Notes: a model not told the origin generated them from the letters alone. A DNA stretch of 9,927 nt from an uncultured bacterium (GCA_938045315.1 CALINM010000098.1:1-9927); one strand, 5' to 3'; shown: positions 1 to 7,112, numbered from the stretch's first letter. Made by a program: numbers and translations.

Positions 1-2
1 AA

Positions 3-107
3 AGAGTTTTTAAAGACAGAAAGGTTTTTGGAATAGATTGCTCAGACATAATTATTGGTTTGGGTTCCATACACTGTCTTACACAACAGATACCTATGTA
101 TAAATAG
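3..107 (+). CDS. aguA: Agmatine deiminase, C-terminal end (partial, cut by window start)
   Basis: This is the final 34 codons of a gene that begins before the window, ending in TAG at 105-107. The visible protein includes RKVFGID followed by [13 protein letters not shown]. This matches the C-terminal signature of agmatine deiminase / Porphyromonas-type peptidylarginine deiminase (PF04371), where a glycine-rich turn precedes I-H-C and T-Q-Q-x-P, and the Cys (TGT at 75-77) is the catalytic nucleophile. The family hydrolyses agmatine to N-carbamoylputrescine and ammonia in the cytoplasm, a step of arginine-derived polyamine synthesis. The usual GGGN/GGGG turn reads GLGS here. The next gene starts 75 bp downstream behind its own promoter, so aguA is probably the end of a separate transcript. 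The assignment rests on a short but distinctive motif. Confidence 0.72.
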   Translation, partial: RVFKDRKVFGIDCSDIIIGLGSIHCLTQQIPMYK

Positions 108-130
108 ACAAAACTTTAGATCCTGTGATG

Positions 131-159
131 TTGCTTAAAAAAATTTATTAATATATACT
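131..159 (+). promoter_or_regulatory. Sigma70-type promoter for the mscS-polX-mla operon
   Basis: TTGCTT (131-136) and TATACT (154-159) are separated by exactly 17 bp, a good match to the -35/-10 consensus. They lie in the only non-coding gap upstream of the six-gene operon. Transcription would start near 166, leaving a leader of about 17 nt that carries the GGGGAG ribosome-binding site. The local AT-richness means some match is expected by chance, but spacing and position are both favourable. Confidence 0.6.
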
Positions 160-182
160 TTTAAACTACGGGGAGTAACTGA

Positions 183-1217
183 GTGGAAAATTTAAAAGTT
201 CTTATTCCAATCTTTATTGGTATCATTTCTATCATTATCTTATTCCTTATTCGCGGAGTTTCTTTTAGATTTTTACACCTTTGGGCTTCAAAAACTGAAA
301 CGAAATTGGACGACATCGTAATTAAATCTATTAAAAATCCATCTATTTACTGGTGTATAGCCATAGGTTTTTATATAGCAATAGCCTTATCAGAAATACC
401 TGATAAATACTCAATATTTACTAACAAAATCATAAATGTAATAATTATATTTTCTATAACCATTGCAGCATCAAATTTAGTAGGTAAAATTTACAAAAAC
501 TACATAATAGAATCAAAACTTCCCTTGCCCACAACAGGTCTATTATACGGAATAATTAAAGGGACAATTATCGTCATTGGTCTTGTGATGATTTTAAGTT
601 TTCTTGGAGTATCAATAACCCCTATAATCACAGCATTGGGTGTAGGAGGTTTAGCAGTAGCACTTGCCTTAAAGGATACATTAGAAAATCTTTTTGCAGG
701 TATACATATATTAATTGAAAAATCTATAAGAGTCGGTGATTTTATAAGACTTGAAACAGGTCAGGAGGGGTATGTAGAAGATATAACATGGAGAACAACT
801 CGAATAAGAATGCTACCTAATAATATGGTAGTCATTCCAAATAGTAAATTAGCTCAAAGTATAGTTACAAATTATTATTTACCTGAAAAAAGAATGGCAT
901 GTTTTATTAATATAAGTGTGAGTTATAATTCTGACCCTGAACACGTAGAGCGTGTTCTTTTAGAAGAAGCTATAAGGGCTACTGATGAAATACCTAATGT
1001 TTTAAAAGACCCTGCTCCTACTGTTAGATTTTCTCCTGGATTTGGTCCCAGTTCTATGGATTTTACAATTGTTTTGCATGTTAAAGAATTTATAGATCAA
1101 TTTCCAGTTTTACACGAAATGAGAAAAAGAATTTTTAAAAGATTTAAACAAGAAAATATTGAAATACCTTTACCTGAACAAAGACTTTATTTAAGAAAAG
1201 AAACAAATGAAAAATAA
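183..1217 (+). CDS. MscS-family small-conductance mechanosensitive channel
   Basis: This is an inner-membrane channel that opens under membrane tension and releases solutes on osmotic downshock. The 344-residue protein has hydrophobic segments near residues 5-23, 54-70, 82-100 and 122-142. These are followed by the glycine/alanine-rich pore helix (about 145-172, TPIITALGVGGLAVALALKD). The soluble MscS beta domain follows, with RVGDFI at 183-188, a WRTTRIR stretch near 203-209, VVIPNS at 216-221, and an alpha/beta C-terminal domain. It is slightly longer than E. coli MscS (286 aa), with extra N-terminal membrane helices as in YnaI-like members. GTG at 183 is chosen as start because GGGGAG (170-175) sits 7 nt upstream. 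The gene opens an operon and its last 11 bp overlap polX. The family call is firm; the gating and ion selectivity of this member are not known. Confidence 0.93.
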   Translation: MENLKVLIPIFIGIISIIILFLIRGVSFRFLHLWASKTETKLDDIVIKSIKNPSIYWCIAIGFYIAIALSEIPDKYSIFTNKIINVIIIFSITIAASNLVGKIYKNYIIESKLPLPTTGLLYGIIKGTIIVIGLVMILSFLGVSITPIITALGVGGLAVALALKDTLENLFAGIHILIEKSIRVGDFIRLETGQEGYVEDITWRTTRIRMLPNNMVVIPNSKLAQSIVTNYYLPEKRMACFINISVSYNSDPEHVERVLLEEAIRATDEIPNVLKDPAPTVRFSPGFGPSSMDFTIVLHVKEFIDQFPVLHEMRKRIFKRFKQENIEIPLPEQRLYLRKETNEK

Positions 1218-2922
1218 AGAAATAGCAAAGATATTTGATGAACTGGGAGACATGCTTGAATTCCTGGGGGAAAACCCTTTTCGTGCCAGGGCCTATAAAA
1301 GGGCATCACAGATTATTTATGGGCTTCCTGAGGATATTGAAAAACTGTACTCATCAGGGAAACTTTCAGAAATAAAAGGTATTGGAGAGAGTATTATACA
1401 TAAGATCGGCGAATTCATAGAAACAGGAAAAATTTCAGCATATGATGAGTATCGTTCGAAAATACCTGAGGGGCTATTAGAGCTTTTAAGTGTGCCATAC
1501 ATAGGACCTGTAACTCTTCGGACCCTTTATAAAACTTTACACATAACAAATTTTGATGAACTAATTAAAGCTTGTGAAGATAAGTTAGTTAGGAATCTTC
1601 CTAACTTTGGCCCCAAAAAAGAAGAAAATATTTTAAAAGGGCTACTAAGATATAAAGAACAGATATTTAGATATCCAATCGGGCTAATATTTGATGATAT
1701 TATTAAACTCATTGAAGACATTAAAAATATTACTGGTGTAATTAGAGCTGAAGTCGCTGGCAGTTTTAGAAGGATGAAAGAAACAATAGGCGACATAGAT
1801 ATCCTTGCCTCTGGTAAAAGTACAACAGAAATAATTAGAAATTTTACAAAATTACCTGTGATTAAAGAAGTTATATCAGAGGGTGAAACAAAATGCTCTG
1901 TTGTTCTTTCAACGGGAATGCAAGCAGATCTAAGGGTTGTTGATGATAATTCCTATGGTGCCTGCCTTCAATACTTTACTGGTTCTAAAAATCATAATGT
2001 AAAACTTAGAGGAATAGCTAAAGATATGGGATTTAAAATCAATGAGTATGGCATATTTAAAGGTGATAAATTAATCCCCTGCCCTGATGAGGAAATTGTT
2101 TATCAAACTTTAGGCCTGCCATGGATACCACCTGAAATGAGAGAAGATAATGGTGAAATTGAACTGGCTCAAAAAGGCAACTTACCAAAACTTATTGATT
2201 ATAATGAAATTAAGGGAGATGTCCACTTACACTCCACTTATAGTGATGGTGGGGAAAGCATCAAAGTAATGGCAGAGGCGGCAATAAAAAAGGGGTATGA
2301 GTATATTGTTATAACAGATCATTCGCAAAGTCTCAAAATTGCCAAAGGATTAGAAATAGAAAGGCTTTTAAAACAGATGGAAGAGATTGATAAGCTAAAT
2401 AGGGAACTTTTTCCTTTTAAAATCTTTAAAGGTTCAGAAGTAGATATTAAACATGATGGCACATTAGATTACCCTGATGAAGTATTAAAACAACTTGATT
2501 TTGTTATTGCATCTATACACTCGGGTTTTAAAGATGATGAAAAGAAAATGACAAAAAGAATTTTAAACGCCATAGAAAACAAGTATGTAACCATGATTGC
2601 CCATCCCACAGGAAGGATTTTAAATGCCAGAGAACCATATAATGTAAACATCATAGAAGTGTTTAAAATGGCTGCAAAAACAAATACCTTCTTAGAAATA
2701 AACGCATACTTTGACAGATTAGATTTAAATGATGTAAATATAAGAATTGCTAAAGAATATGGTGTAAAATTCTGTATAGGCACAGACTCACACAATTCGA
2801 TTCAATTAAATATGATGATCTATGGAATTGGGCAGGCTCGAAGGGCCTGGTTGACAGCTTCTGATATTATAAATACAAAGAAATTAGAAGATTTCCAAAG
2901 AGCAATAAAAATAAAACGATGA
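1207..2922 (+). CDS. polX: DNA polymerase X with C-terminal PHP nuclease domain
   Basis: This is a bacterial family X DNA polymerase, which fills short gaps in base-excision and break repair. The PHP domain adds a metal-dependent 3'-5' exonuclease and, in some homologues, AP endonuclease. The 571 residues match the usual length of about 570. Helix-hairpin-helix motifs lie near 55-64 (IKGIGESI), 96-108 and 130-143. The palm has GSFRR (185-189), GDID with D196 and D198, a third Asp at D241 (ADLRV), and YFTGSKNHN at 256-264. The PHP metal ligands appear complete: HLHS (340-343), TDHS (370-373), E411, H438, AHPTGR (465-470) and TDSH (526-529). Both activities should therefore be intact. ATG 1207 lies 11 bp inside mscS behind a purine-rich AAGAAAAG, so translation is probably coupled. 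The stop overlaps the next start as ATGA. No functional link to its membrane-protein neighbours is evident. Confidence 0.96.
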   Translation: MKNKEIAKIFDELGDMLEFLGENPFRARAYKRASQIIYGLPEDIEKLYSSGKLSEIKGIGESIIHKIGEFIETGKISAYDEYRSKIPEGLLELLSVPYIGPVTLRTLYKTLHITNFDELIKACEDKLVRNLPNFGPKKEENILKGLLRYKEQIFRYPIGLIFDDIIKLIEDIKNITGVIRAEVAGSFRRMKETIGDIDILASGKSTTEIIRNFTKLPVIKEVISEGETKCSVVLSTGMQADLRVVDDNSYGACLQYFTGSKNHNVKLRGIAKDMGFKINEYGIFKGDKLIPCPDEEIVYQTLGLPWIPPEMREDNGEIELAQKGNLPKLIDYNEIKGDVHLHSTYSDGGESIKVMAEAAIKKGYEYIVITDHSQSLKIAKGLEIERLLKQMEEIDKLNRELFPFKIFKGSEVDIKHDGTLDYPDEVLKQLDFVIASIHSGFKDDEKKMTKRILNAIENKYVTMIAHPTGRILNAREPYNVNIIEVFKMAAKTNTFLEINAYFDRLDLNDVNIRIAKEYGVKFCIGTDSHNSIQLNMMIYGIGQARRAWLTASDIINTKKLEDFQRAIKIKR

Positions 2923-3704
2923 AAAAAATTTTAGATTTTTTGTTTGATAGAGTATTAGGTACCACTTATAACTTAGTATCTTTTTTTTACATTTGCATAG
3001 AAGCTTTTTTTAAAAACTTTCCAAAAGGCATAAATTTATTTTTCAATATATGTAAGAAACAAATTTACTTCACTGGCATTCAAGCAACTCCCATAACAAT
3101 TTACATTGGTATATTTATGGGTATGGTAGTAGTTACTCAAATTGCATCATTCATCACTGGTATAGGCGATCTATCGACAATTTCTAAAGTCATAAACATA
3201 GGTTTAATGAGAGAAATCATTCCCCTAATTATGGCAATTATAACAATCACAAGGAGCGGCGCTGCTATAACATCGGAATTAAACCTGATGAAAATACATA
3301 ATGAATTTTTAACTTTTAAAAGCTTAGGTATTAACTACATCTACGCCCTGATTTTCAGTAGAATCATCAGTTTTGTTATATCATTAATGGGATTAACAAT
3401 TATAGCCACTTTTATGTCCATATTAAGTGGTGGCTTATCTCTAACTATATTCACAAATATATCATCCGAGGATTTTTTTAATGCTTTTTTTTACCAGATA
3501 TCTATATTTGATATTTTACTTTTACTTTTAAAATCCTTCTTTTTTGGAGTTGCGATATCAACAATATGCTGCTTTTATGGTCTTGTTATAAAAAAAAGTA
3601 TTACTGAAATTCCCCAACTAAATACAAAGGCTATTTCAAAATGTTTTTATTATGTTTTCATCATCAACATTACATTGGACATGCTGGTGGTGATATGGGA
3701 ATAG
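2919..3704 (+). CDS. mlaE: MlaE-type ABC permease of an MCE lipid transporter (divergent)
   Basis: This integral inner-membrane permease should assemble with the MlaD/MCE protein and an ATPase to move phospholipid between inner membrane and periplasm. The 261 residues are normal for the family (about 255-265). An N-terminal amphipathic region is followed by hydrophobic segments near 60-80, 98-115, 140-178 and 195-225, and a final one at 243-260. The diagnostic stretch is REIIPLIMAIITITRSG at 98-114 followed by AAITSELNLMKI at 115-126. It corresponds to the family pattern RE-x-x-P-x-[LM]-x-A ... R-x-G-x-x-I-x-x-EL-x-x-M. The next stretch, normally close to V-T-E-Q-I-D-A-L, reads HNEFLTFKSLG and has lost the usual Q and D. 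Its ATG overlaps the polX stop by 4 bp, and its own end overlaps the next gene by 10 bp, implying coupled translation. Family membership is secure although the sequence is more diverged than usual. Confidence 0.88.
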   Translation: MKKILDFLFDRVLGTTYNLVSFFYICIEAFFKNFPKGINLFFNICKKQIYFTGIQATPITIYIGIFMGMVVVTQIASFITGIGDLSTISKVINIGLMREIIPLIMAIITITRSGAAITSELNLMKIHNEFLTFKSLGINYIYALIFSRIISFVISLMGLTIIATFMSILSGGLSLTIFTNISSEDFFNAFFYQISIFDILLLLLKSFFFGVAISTICCFYGLVIKKSITEIPQLNTKAISKCFYYVFIINITLDMLVVIWE

Positions 3705-4348
3705 TATACGATTTTAGAGATTGTATCTTAAATATTGAAAATGAAACTATGCAAGCTATAAATTTTACAATAAACGAAGGAAATAAAGTTGCAATAGTCT
3801 TTTCACGAGATATTTTTGATGTAGCTTTATTACATTTACTTTTTTTTATTAATAGAGATTATCAAGGACACGCTTTATTTAAAGGTAAAGAATTCAGAGA
3901 TATACCAGATGAAGATATTACGGAAATTTTAACTAAAAAAATACATGTCTCTACTCACTTGCCACTTATAAGCAACCTGAAACTAATAGAAAACGTATAT
4001 TTACCGCTTCTTTATCACACAAATAAATCGGAAAAAGTTCTTTTCAAAGAGGCTTATGAAATTCTAAAACAACTAAAAATAGAAAATAGTTTCAACAAAC
4101 TACCTGCATTTCTTACCAATAATGAGAAGAAACGAGCACTTTTAGCAAGGGCTTTTATGACTGATGCAGAAATTATATATTACTCACATGTGTTAGATGA
4201 TACCAATAAAGAAGAAAGAGAGTTTTATTTGAATTGTATTTTAGATTTTCACAACAAAAGAGAGCAAAGAATAACAATTATGACTTTTAGGCAAAAAATA
4301 CATATACCAGAAAATTTTAAATTTGACAAAATTATAAGTTTAAAATAA
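3695..4348 (+). CDS. mlaF: MlaF-position ABC protein with all ATPase motifs degenerate
   Basis: This gene sits where the MlaF ATPase gene belongs, between permease and MCE genes, and its 217 residues follow the ABC layout. INFTINEGNKVAIV (22-35) matches the strand before Walker A. LISNLKLIENVYLPL (91-105) matches the region after the Q-loop. LTNNEKKRALLARAFMTDAE (140-159) matches the segment from signature to Walker B. Every functional motif is altered: no GxxGxGK[ST] around 37-44, Thr87 where the Q-loop Gln should be, LTNNE for LSGGQ, IIYYSH (160-165) for the Walker B with its catalytic Glu, and no H-loop His near 198 (TFRQ). ATP hydrolysis looks impossible, so a structural or regulatory role is inferred. 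ATG 3695 is chosen because GGTGG (3686-3690) lies just upstream. An upstream in-frame ATG at 3641 would add 18 unlike residues inside mlaE. The open frame argues against a pseudogene. Confidence 0.72.
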   Translation: MGIVYDFRDCILNIENETMQAINFTINEGNKVAIVFSRDIFDVALLHLLFFINRDYQGHALFKGKEFRDIPDEDITEILTKKIHVSTHLPLISNLKLIENVYLPLLYHTNKSEKVLFKEAYEILKQLKIENSFNKLPAFLTNNEKKRALLARAFMTDAEIIYYSHVLDDTNKEEREFYLNCILDFHNKREQRITIMTFRQKIHIPENFKFDKIISLK

Positions 4349-4357
4349 GTTTATACT

Positions 4358-5362
4358 ATGGCTACGATACAAGACATTGACCCAAGATTCAGACATATTG
4401 GTAAGAAAGTTTTTATATTTATAACATTAAGCATCGCCATTTTAATAATTGTAATTTACCAATTAGGTAAAGTAAAAGACATTTTCGCTAAAACTGTTAA
4501 TCTTTACTTTACACACGATACTGCCTTTGAATTATCAGTAAACATGCCTGTTAAACTCGCGGGATTTAGAATAGGTAGGGTCTCAAATATTAATTTAGAT
4601 GAAACAGGACATGTACTTATTGAATTAGAGATAAAAAAAAGGTACCTGAAATGGATTAGGCAGGATTCCACCGCAACAATTAAAAAAGAAGGCTATATAG
4701 GTGAATCTATCATAGAGATATCCTTTGGTTCCTTAGATAAACCTCAGTTAAAAGACGGTGACAAAATAACCTTTGCAAAAACAAAAGGATTAGAAGACAT
4801 TGCAAAAGAAATTGTTGAAGAGTTGAAACCTGTAGCTATAGACGTAAAAAATTTCGTTGAATATATAGTTAATCCCCAAGGTGATGTAACAAAAATATTG
4901 AAAAATACTGCTTTTTTAACTTCCGAGCTTAGAACTACAAATGATGAACTAAGGAAAAGAATTATAGAAACAAGAAGATCTTTAAAAGAACTTGAAGAAA
5001 CTTTAAGAAATGTAAACCAGGCTTCTCAAGATTTACCCAAATTAACAAAAACTGTAGATAACTCTTTACAAGAAATAGAGGCTTTGTCAAAAACACTTAA
5101 TCAGAAAATTCCTGTATTACTCGATGAAACTCAGAAATCACTTGAAGAGATAAACAAAATAGCAAAGGATATATCAAGACAATCTCCTCGTATCGGGATA
5201 ATGATTGACAAAGCTGAAAATATAGCAGACAACGTAGATGATATTACTGAAGCAGTGAAAAAAAGTTGGTTTATTCGCGGGAATCTACCGCCTAGAACTC
5301 CTCCATCTCTTATACCACCTGCTATATTGCTGCCTGAAATTAATAATGGTAAAGAAAAATGA
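4358..5362 (+). CDS. mlaD: MlaD-like MCE-domain protein, membrane-anchored with long coiled coil
   Basis: This is the substrate-binding MCE subunit of the lipid transporter, anchored in the inner membrane and facing the periplasm. A short cytoplasmic N-terminus precedes one membrane helix at about 17-36. The MCE domain spans roughly 46-125 and includes VNMPVKLAGFRIGRV (61-75), matching the family's G-x-x-V-x-[LY]-x-G-[IV]-x-[IV]-G-x-V core, and GYIGESIIEI at 112-121. Residues about 145-300 are heptad-rich, charged and largely without proline, as expected for a helical needle or coiled coil. A WFIRG motif at 304-308 and a proline-rich tail (PPRTPPSLIPP) end the protein. At 334 residues it is longer than E. 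coli MlaD (183 aa), closer to the needle-forming MCE proteins. ATG 4358 lies 9 bp after the previous stop with no clear Shine-Dalgarno, so reinitiation is likely. No mlaC or STAS-domain mlaB gene is present nearby. Confidence 0.92.
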   Translation: MATIQDIDPRFRHIGKKVFIFITLSIAILIIVIYQLGKVKDIFAKTVNLYFTHDTAFELSVNMPVKLAGFRIGRVSNINLDETGHVLIELEIKKRYLKWIRQDSTATIKKEGYIGESIIEISFGSLDKPQLKDGDKITFAKTKGLEDIAKEIVEELKPVAIDVKNFVEYIVNPQGDVTKILKNTAFLTSELRTTNDELRKRIIETRRSLKELEETLRNVNQASQDLPKLTKTVDNSLQEIEALSKTLNQKIPVLLDETQKSLEEINKIAKDISRQSPRIGIMIDKAENIADNVDDITEAVKKSWFIRGNLPPRTPPSLIPPAILLPEINNGKEK

Positions 5363-6186
5363 GAGTTATAACATTATCTTTAATTTTTATTTTTCTGTTT
5401 AGCTGTTCTTCAAAAACAATATTACCTAAAGCACCAATGGTAAAAGAATCAGAACGGATATTAGAAAAAGCTGAAAAATTCTTGCTCTCACAAGATACAG
5501 AAACAAAAGAACTAATTGAAACTGGACTAAGCTTATCAATAGCCACAAATATACCCGATTTAAAAATACGGGCACTTTTACTTAAAGTAAATTATAATAT
5601 CAGAGAAGGCAAAATTGATGAAGCAATAAAAAATTTAAATGCAGCAAAACAAATATCAATTAATGAATCCTCACAATTCATCCCCTATGTAAAATATTAT
5701 GAAACTTTAGTTGCCTATGTTACAAATGATAGTGATGCGCTAAAAAATCTATTAATTGACAATACTAATTACCCTGATCATGTACAAATGGGTATAAACA
5801 TTTTAAAATCCCTGTTTTACATTAACTCAAACGATTTGGTCTCTGCTGAAAAGCATATTAATGAAACTCTTAAGATATCAAATAGTAAAAATTTATTGGT
5901 CGAAAAATCTTTTGCTCTTAAGCTATTGTCATGGATTAATTTCAAAAATAAAAACTTTAATGAAGCATTGGATATAATCAATGAATCGCTTGATATAGAT
6001 AGATCTCTTAACCTTTTAGATTATTTATACTGGGATTTGGAATTTATAGCTAAAATCTATCTAAATAAATACGATAAAGAAAAAGCTCTTTACTATTATA
6101 GTACTGCTTATGAGTTAGCTTTAATAAACAAAAATCAGAATAAAGCAGATTATTTTAAATCAGTAATTCAGAATTTATTGAAATAA
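5359..6186 (+). CDS. Putative TPR lipoprotein at the end of the Mla operon
   Basis: This is a 275-residue protein of unassigned function. Its N-terminus is a lipoprotein signal: a hydrophobic run (about 4-14) and a lipobox-like LFSC (13-16) with C16 as the lipidation site, followed by SSKT. Residue 17 is Ser rather than Asp, which by the E. coli +2 rule would favour outer-membrane sorting. The rest is helical with tetratricopeptide-like repeats, clearest near 70-100 (NIREGKIDEAIKNLNAA), 183-213 (NFNEALDIINESLDID) and 222-256 (DKEKALYYYSTAYELA). The ATG overlaps the mlaD stop as ATGA, so it is co-translated with the MCE genes. By inference it could be an envelope partner or scaffold for the lipid transporter. 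No enzymatic motif is visible, and the family was not recognised beyond TPR. Confidence 0.8.
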   Translation: MRVITLSLIFIFLFSCSSKTILPKAPMVKESERILEKAEKFLLSQDTETKELIETGLSLSIATNIPDLKIRALLLKVNYNIREGKIDEAIKNLNAAKQISINESSQFIPYVKYYETLVAYVTNDSDALKNLLIDNTNYPDHVQMGINILKSLFYINSNDLVSAEKHINETLKISNSKNLLVEKSFALKLLSWINFKNKNFNEALDIINESLDIDRSLNLLDYLYWDLEFIAKIYLNKYDKEKALYYYSTAYELALINKNQNKADYFKSVIQNLLK

Positions 6187-6206
6187 ACCCTTTTTGATGA
6201 TAATAT
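6178..6206 (+). promoter_or_regulatory. Probable promoter for tRNA-Ala, overlapping an AT-rich hairpin
   Basis: TTGAAA (6178-6183) and TAATAT (6201-6206) are 17 bp apart, about 14 bp before the mature tRNA. An alternative -10, GATAAT (6199-6204), has a 15-bp spacer. The -35 overlaps the last codons of the TPR lipoprotein gene. The same stretch contains an inverted repeat, TTTTTGAT (6191-6198) and ATCAAAAA (6209-6216). It is too GC-poor to be a convincing terminator but might influence read-through from the operon. Confidence 0.4.
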
Positions 6207-6219
6207 ATATCAAAAATTA

Positions 6220-6292
6220 GGGGATGTAGCTCAGTTGGGAGAGCAAAGCGTTCGCAACGCTTAGGTCGGGGGTTCGAATCCCCTCATCTCCA
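6220..6292 (+). tRNA. tRNA-Ala, anticodon CGC
   Basis: The 73-nt sequence folds as a full cloverleaf. The acceptor stem is GGGGATG with CATCTCC (6285-6291), the D-arm GCTC...GAGC, the anticodon stem AAGCG/CGCTT with loop TTCGCAA (anticodon CGC at 6253-6255), and the T-arm GGGGG-TTCGAAT-CCCCT. The acceptor carries a G3:U70 wobble pair, the main identity element for alanyl-tRNA synthetase, and discriminator A73 (6292). It reads GCG codons. The 3' CCA is not encoded (the sequence continues TGT), so it must be added by nucleotidyltransferase. The gene lies 33 bp after the lipoprotein gene and is convergent with the DsbC-like gene. No clear rho-independent terminator follows in 6293-6329. Confidence 0.97.
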
Positions 6293-6329
6293 TGTTATTC
6301 AGTTCTTTCTCTCAAATTTAGATAAAAAA

Positions 6330-7112
6330 TCATTTTGAATTTATGAGATTTTTCAGTTCTTCTTTTGTCCTCCATCCTGAAATTACTTTACCATTTGACA
6401 GAACAATTGCCGGCGTACCACTAATACCAAAACTATTAGCCTGTCTTTTATTTGCAAGGGCATAATTTTCTTTACAACTCAATTTTGGTATCTCTTTACC
6501 CTGATAACTCATTTCAAGCATCTTGATGGCCTCGTCCATATTTTCCTTTGATTTACATAATATTGACTCTGCTTTCCACTGGGCATTGGGATGAATATCA
6601 AGACCGAATAAAATAATATATACTAAAACTTCTTTATCTTCGTTTAATAATTTTTCCAGTTCCTGATGAAGTTTATAGCAATGTGGACATTCAGGATCGC
6701 TGAACACATAAATCTTTTTCTTTCCATTTTTATTACCCATAATTAATGCATTTTTTATAGAAATCTTATTAACATCTATTTTTTTTTGTTCTTCCATTGC
6801 TGATTCAGTAATACTTTTCTTGCCTTCTATATCAATAACATTCCCTATAATTAGATACTTTTTACTAAAATCCAAATAGACAATACCAATTTTAGATTTA
6901 TTATCCTTTACAAAAAGCTCATAAACACCACTAATCTGGGGATAACCAATTTTTTCAACCTTTATGTTAGGATCTAACTTATTTAAAATCTTTGTTGCCT
7001 CTTCTTTAGTAATTTTATGGCAACTTTTACAATCCCCACTTTCCATTTTACTAAAAGCATAACCTAAATTTGAAATGGATATGTAAAAAAGAAAAATTAA
7101 TAATTTTTTCAC
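6330..7112 (-). CDS. dsbC: DsbC/DsbG-like periplasmic thiol:disulfide protein with N-terminal CxxCH motif
   Basis: This is a secreted thioredoxin-fold protein of the DsbC family, which isomerises or reduces disulfides in periplasmic proteins. With the chosen start it has 260 residues. A signal peptide occupies about 1-19 (cleavage after GYA). A short N-terminal domain resembles the DsbC dimerisation domain. The thioredoxin domain begins near 132 with CPHC (142-145) and ends with the cis-proline loop SGTPAIV (231-237). C186 and C213 could form a structural disulfide. CKSCH at 28-32, right after the signal peptide, is a c-type haem-attachment pattern or a second redox pair. GTG at 7112 is preferred because AGGGAGG (7117-7123) precedes it. 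An upstream in-frame ATG at 7155-7157 would place the coding start inside the promoter spacer and spoil the signal peptide. The gene is monocistronic or the end gene of the minus-strand cluster. Confidence 0.87.
   Translation of the reverse strand: MKKLLIFLFYISISNLGYAFSKMESGDCKSCHKITKEEATKILNKLDPNIKVEKIGYPQISGVYELFVKDNKSKIGIVYLDFSKKYLIIGNVIDIEGKKSITESAMEEQKKIDVNKISIKNALIMGNKNGKKKIYVFSDPECPHCYKLHQELEKLLNEDKEVLVYIILFGLDIHPNAQWKAESILCKSKENMDEAIKMLEMSYQGKEIPKLSCKENYALANKRQANSFGISGTPAIVLSNGKVISGWRTKEELKNLINSK

Noticed and set aside
1263-1290. Inverted repeat CCTGG...CCAGG with GGGGAAAACCC inside polX
   Set aside because: It lies within well-conserved coding sequence, has no T-run terminator tail, and is explained by codons in a slightly GC-richer stretch.
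2469-2795. Minus-strand open frame of 108 codons inside polX, and similar ones at 1317-1502, 1527-1796 and 5340-5546
   Set aside because: They are antisense to strongly conserved genes and show no recognisable protein features. They reflect codon bias on the coding strand.
3641-3694. Longer start for the pseudo-ATPase at ATG 3641
   Set aside because: It would add 18 residues (MFLLCFHHQHYIGHAGGD) unlike any ABC N-terminus and lie deep in mlaE coding sequence. ATG 3695 has a GGTGG just upstream and gives a normal ABC beginning.
6324-6353. Possible bidirectional terminator between the tRNA and the DsbC-like gene
   Set aside because: The hairpin has a bulge and essentially a single G-C pair, so it is too weak to call in AT-rich sequence.
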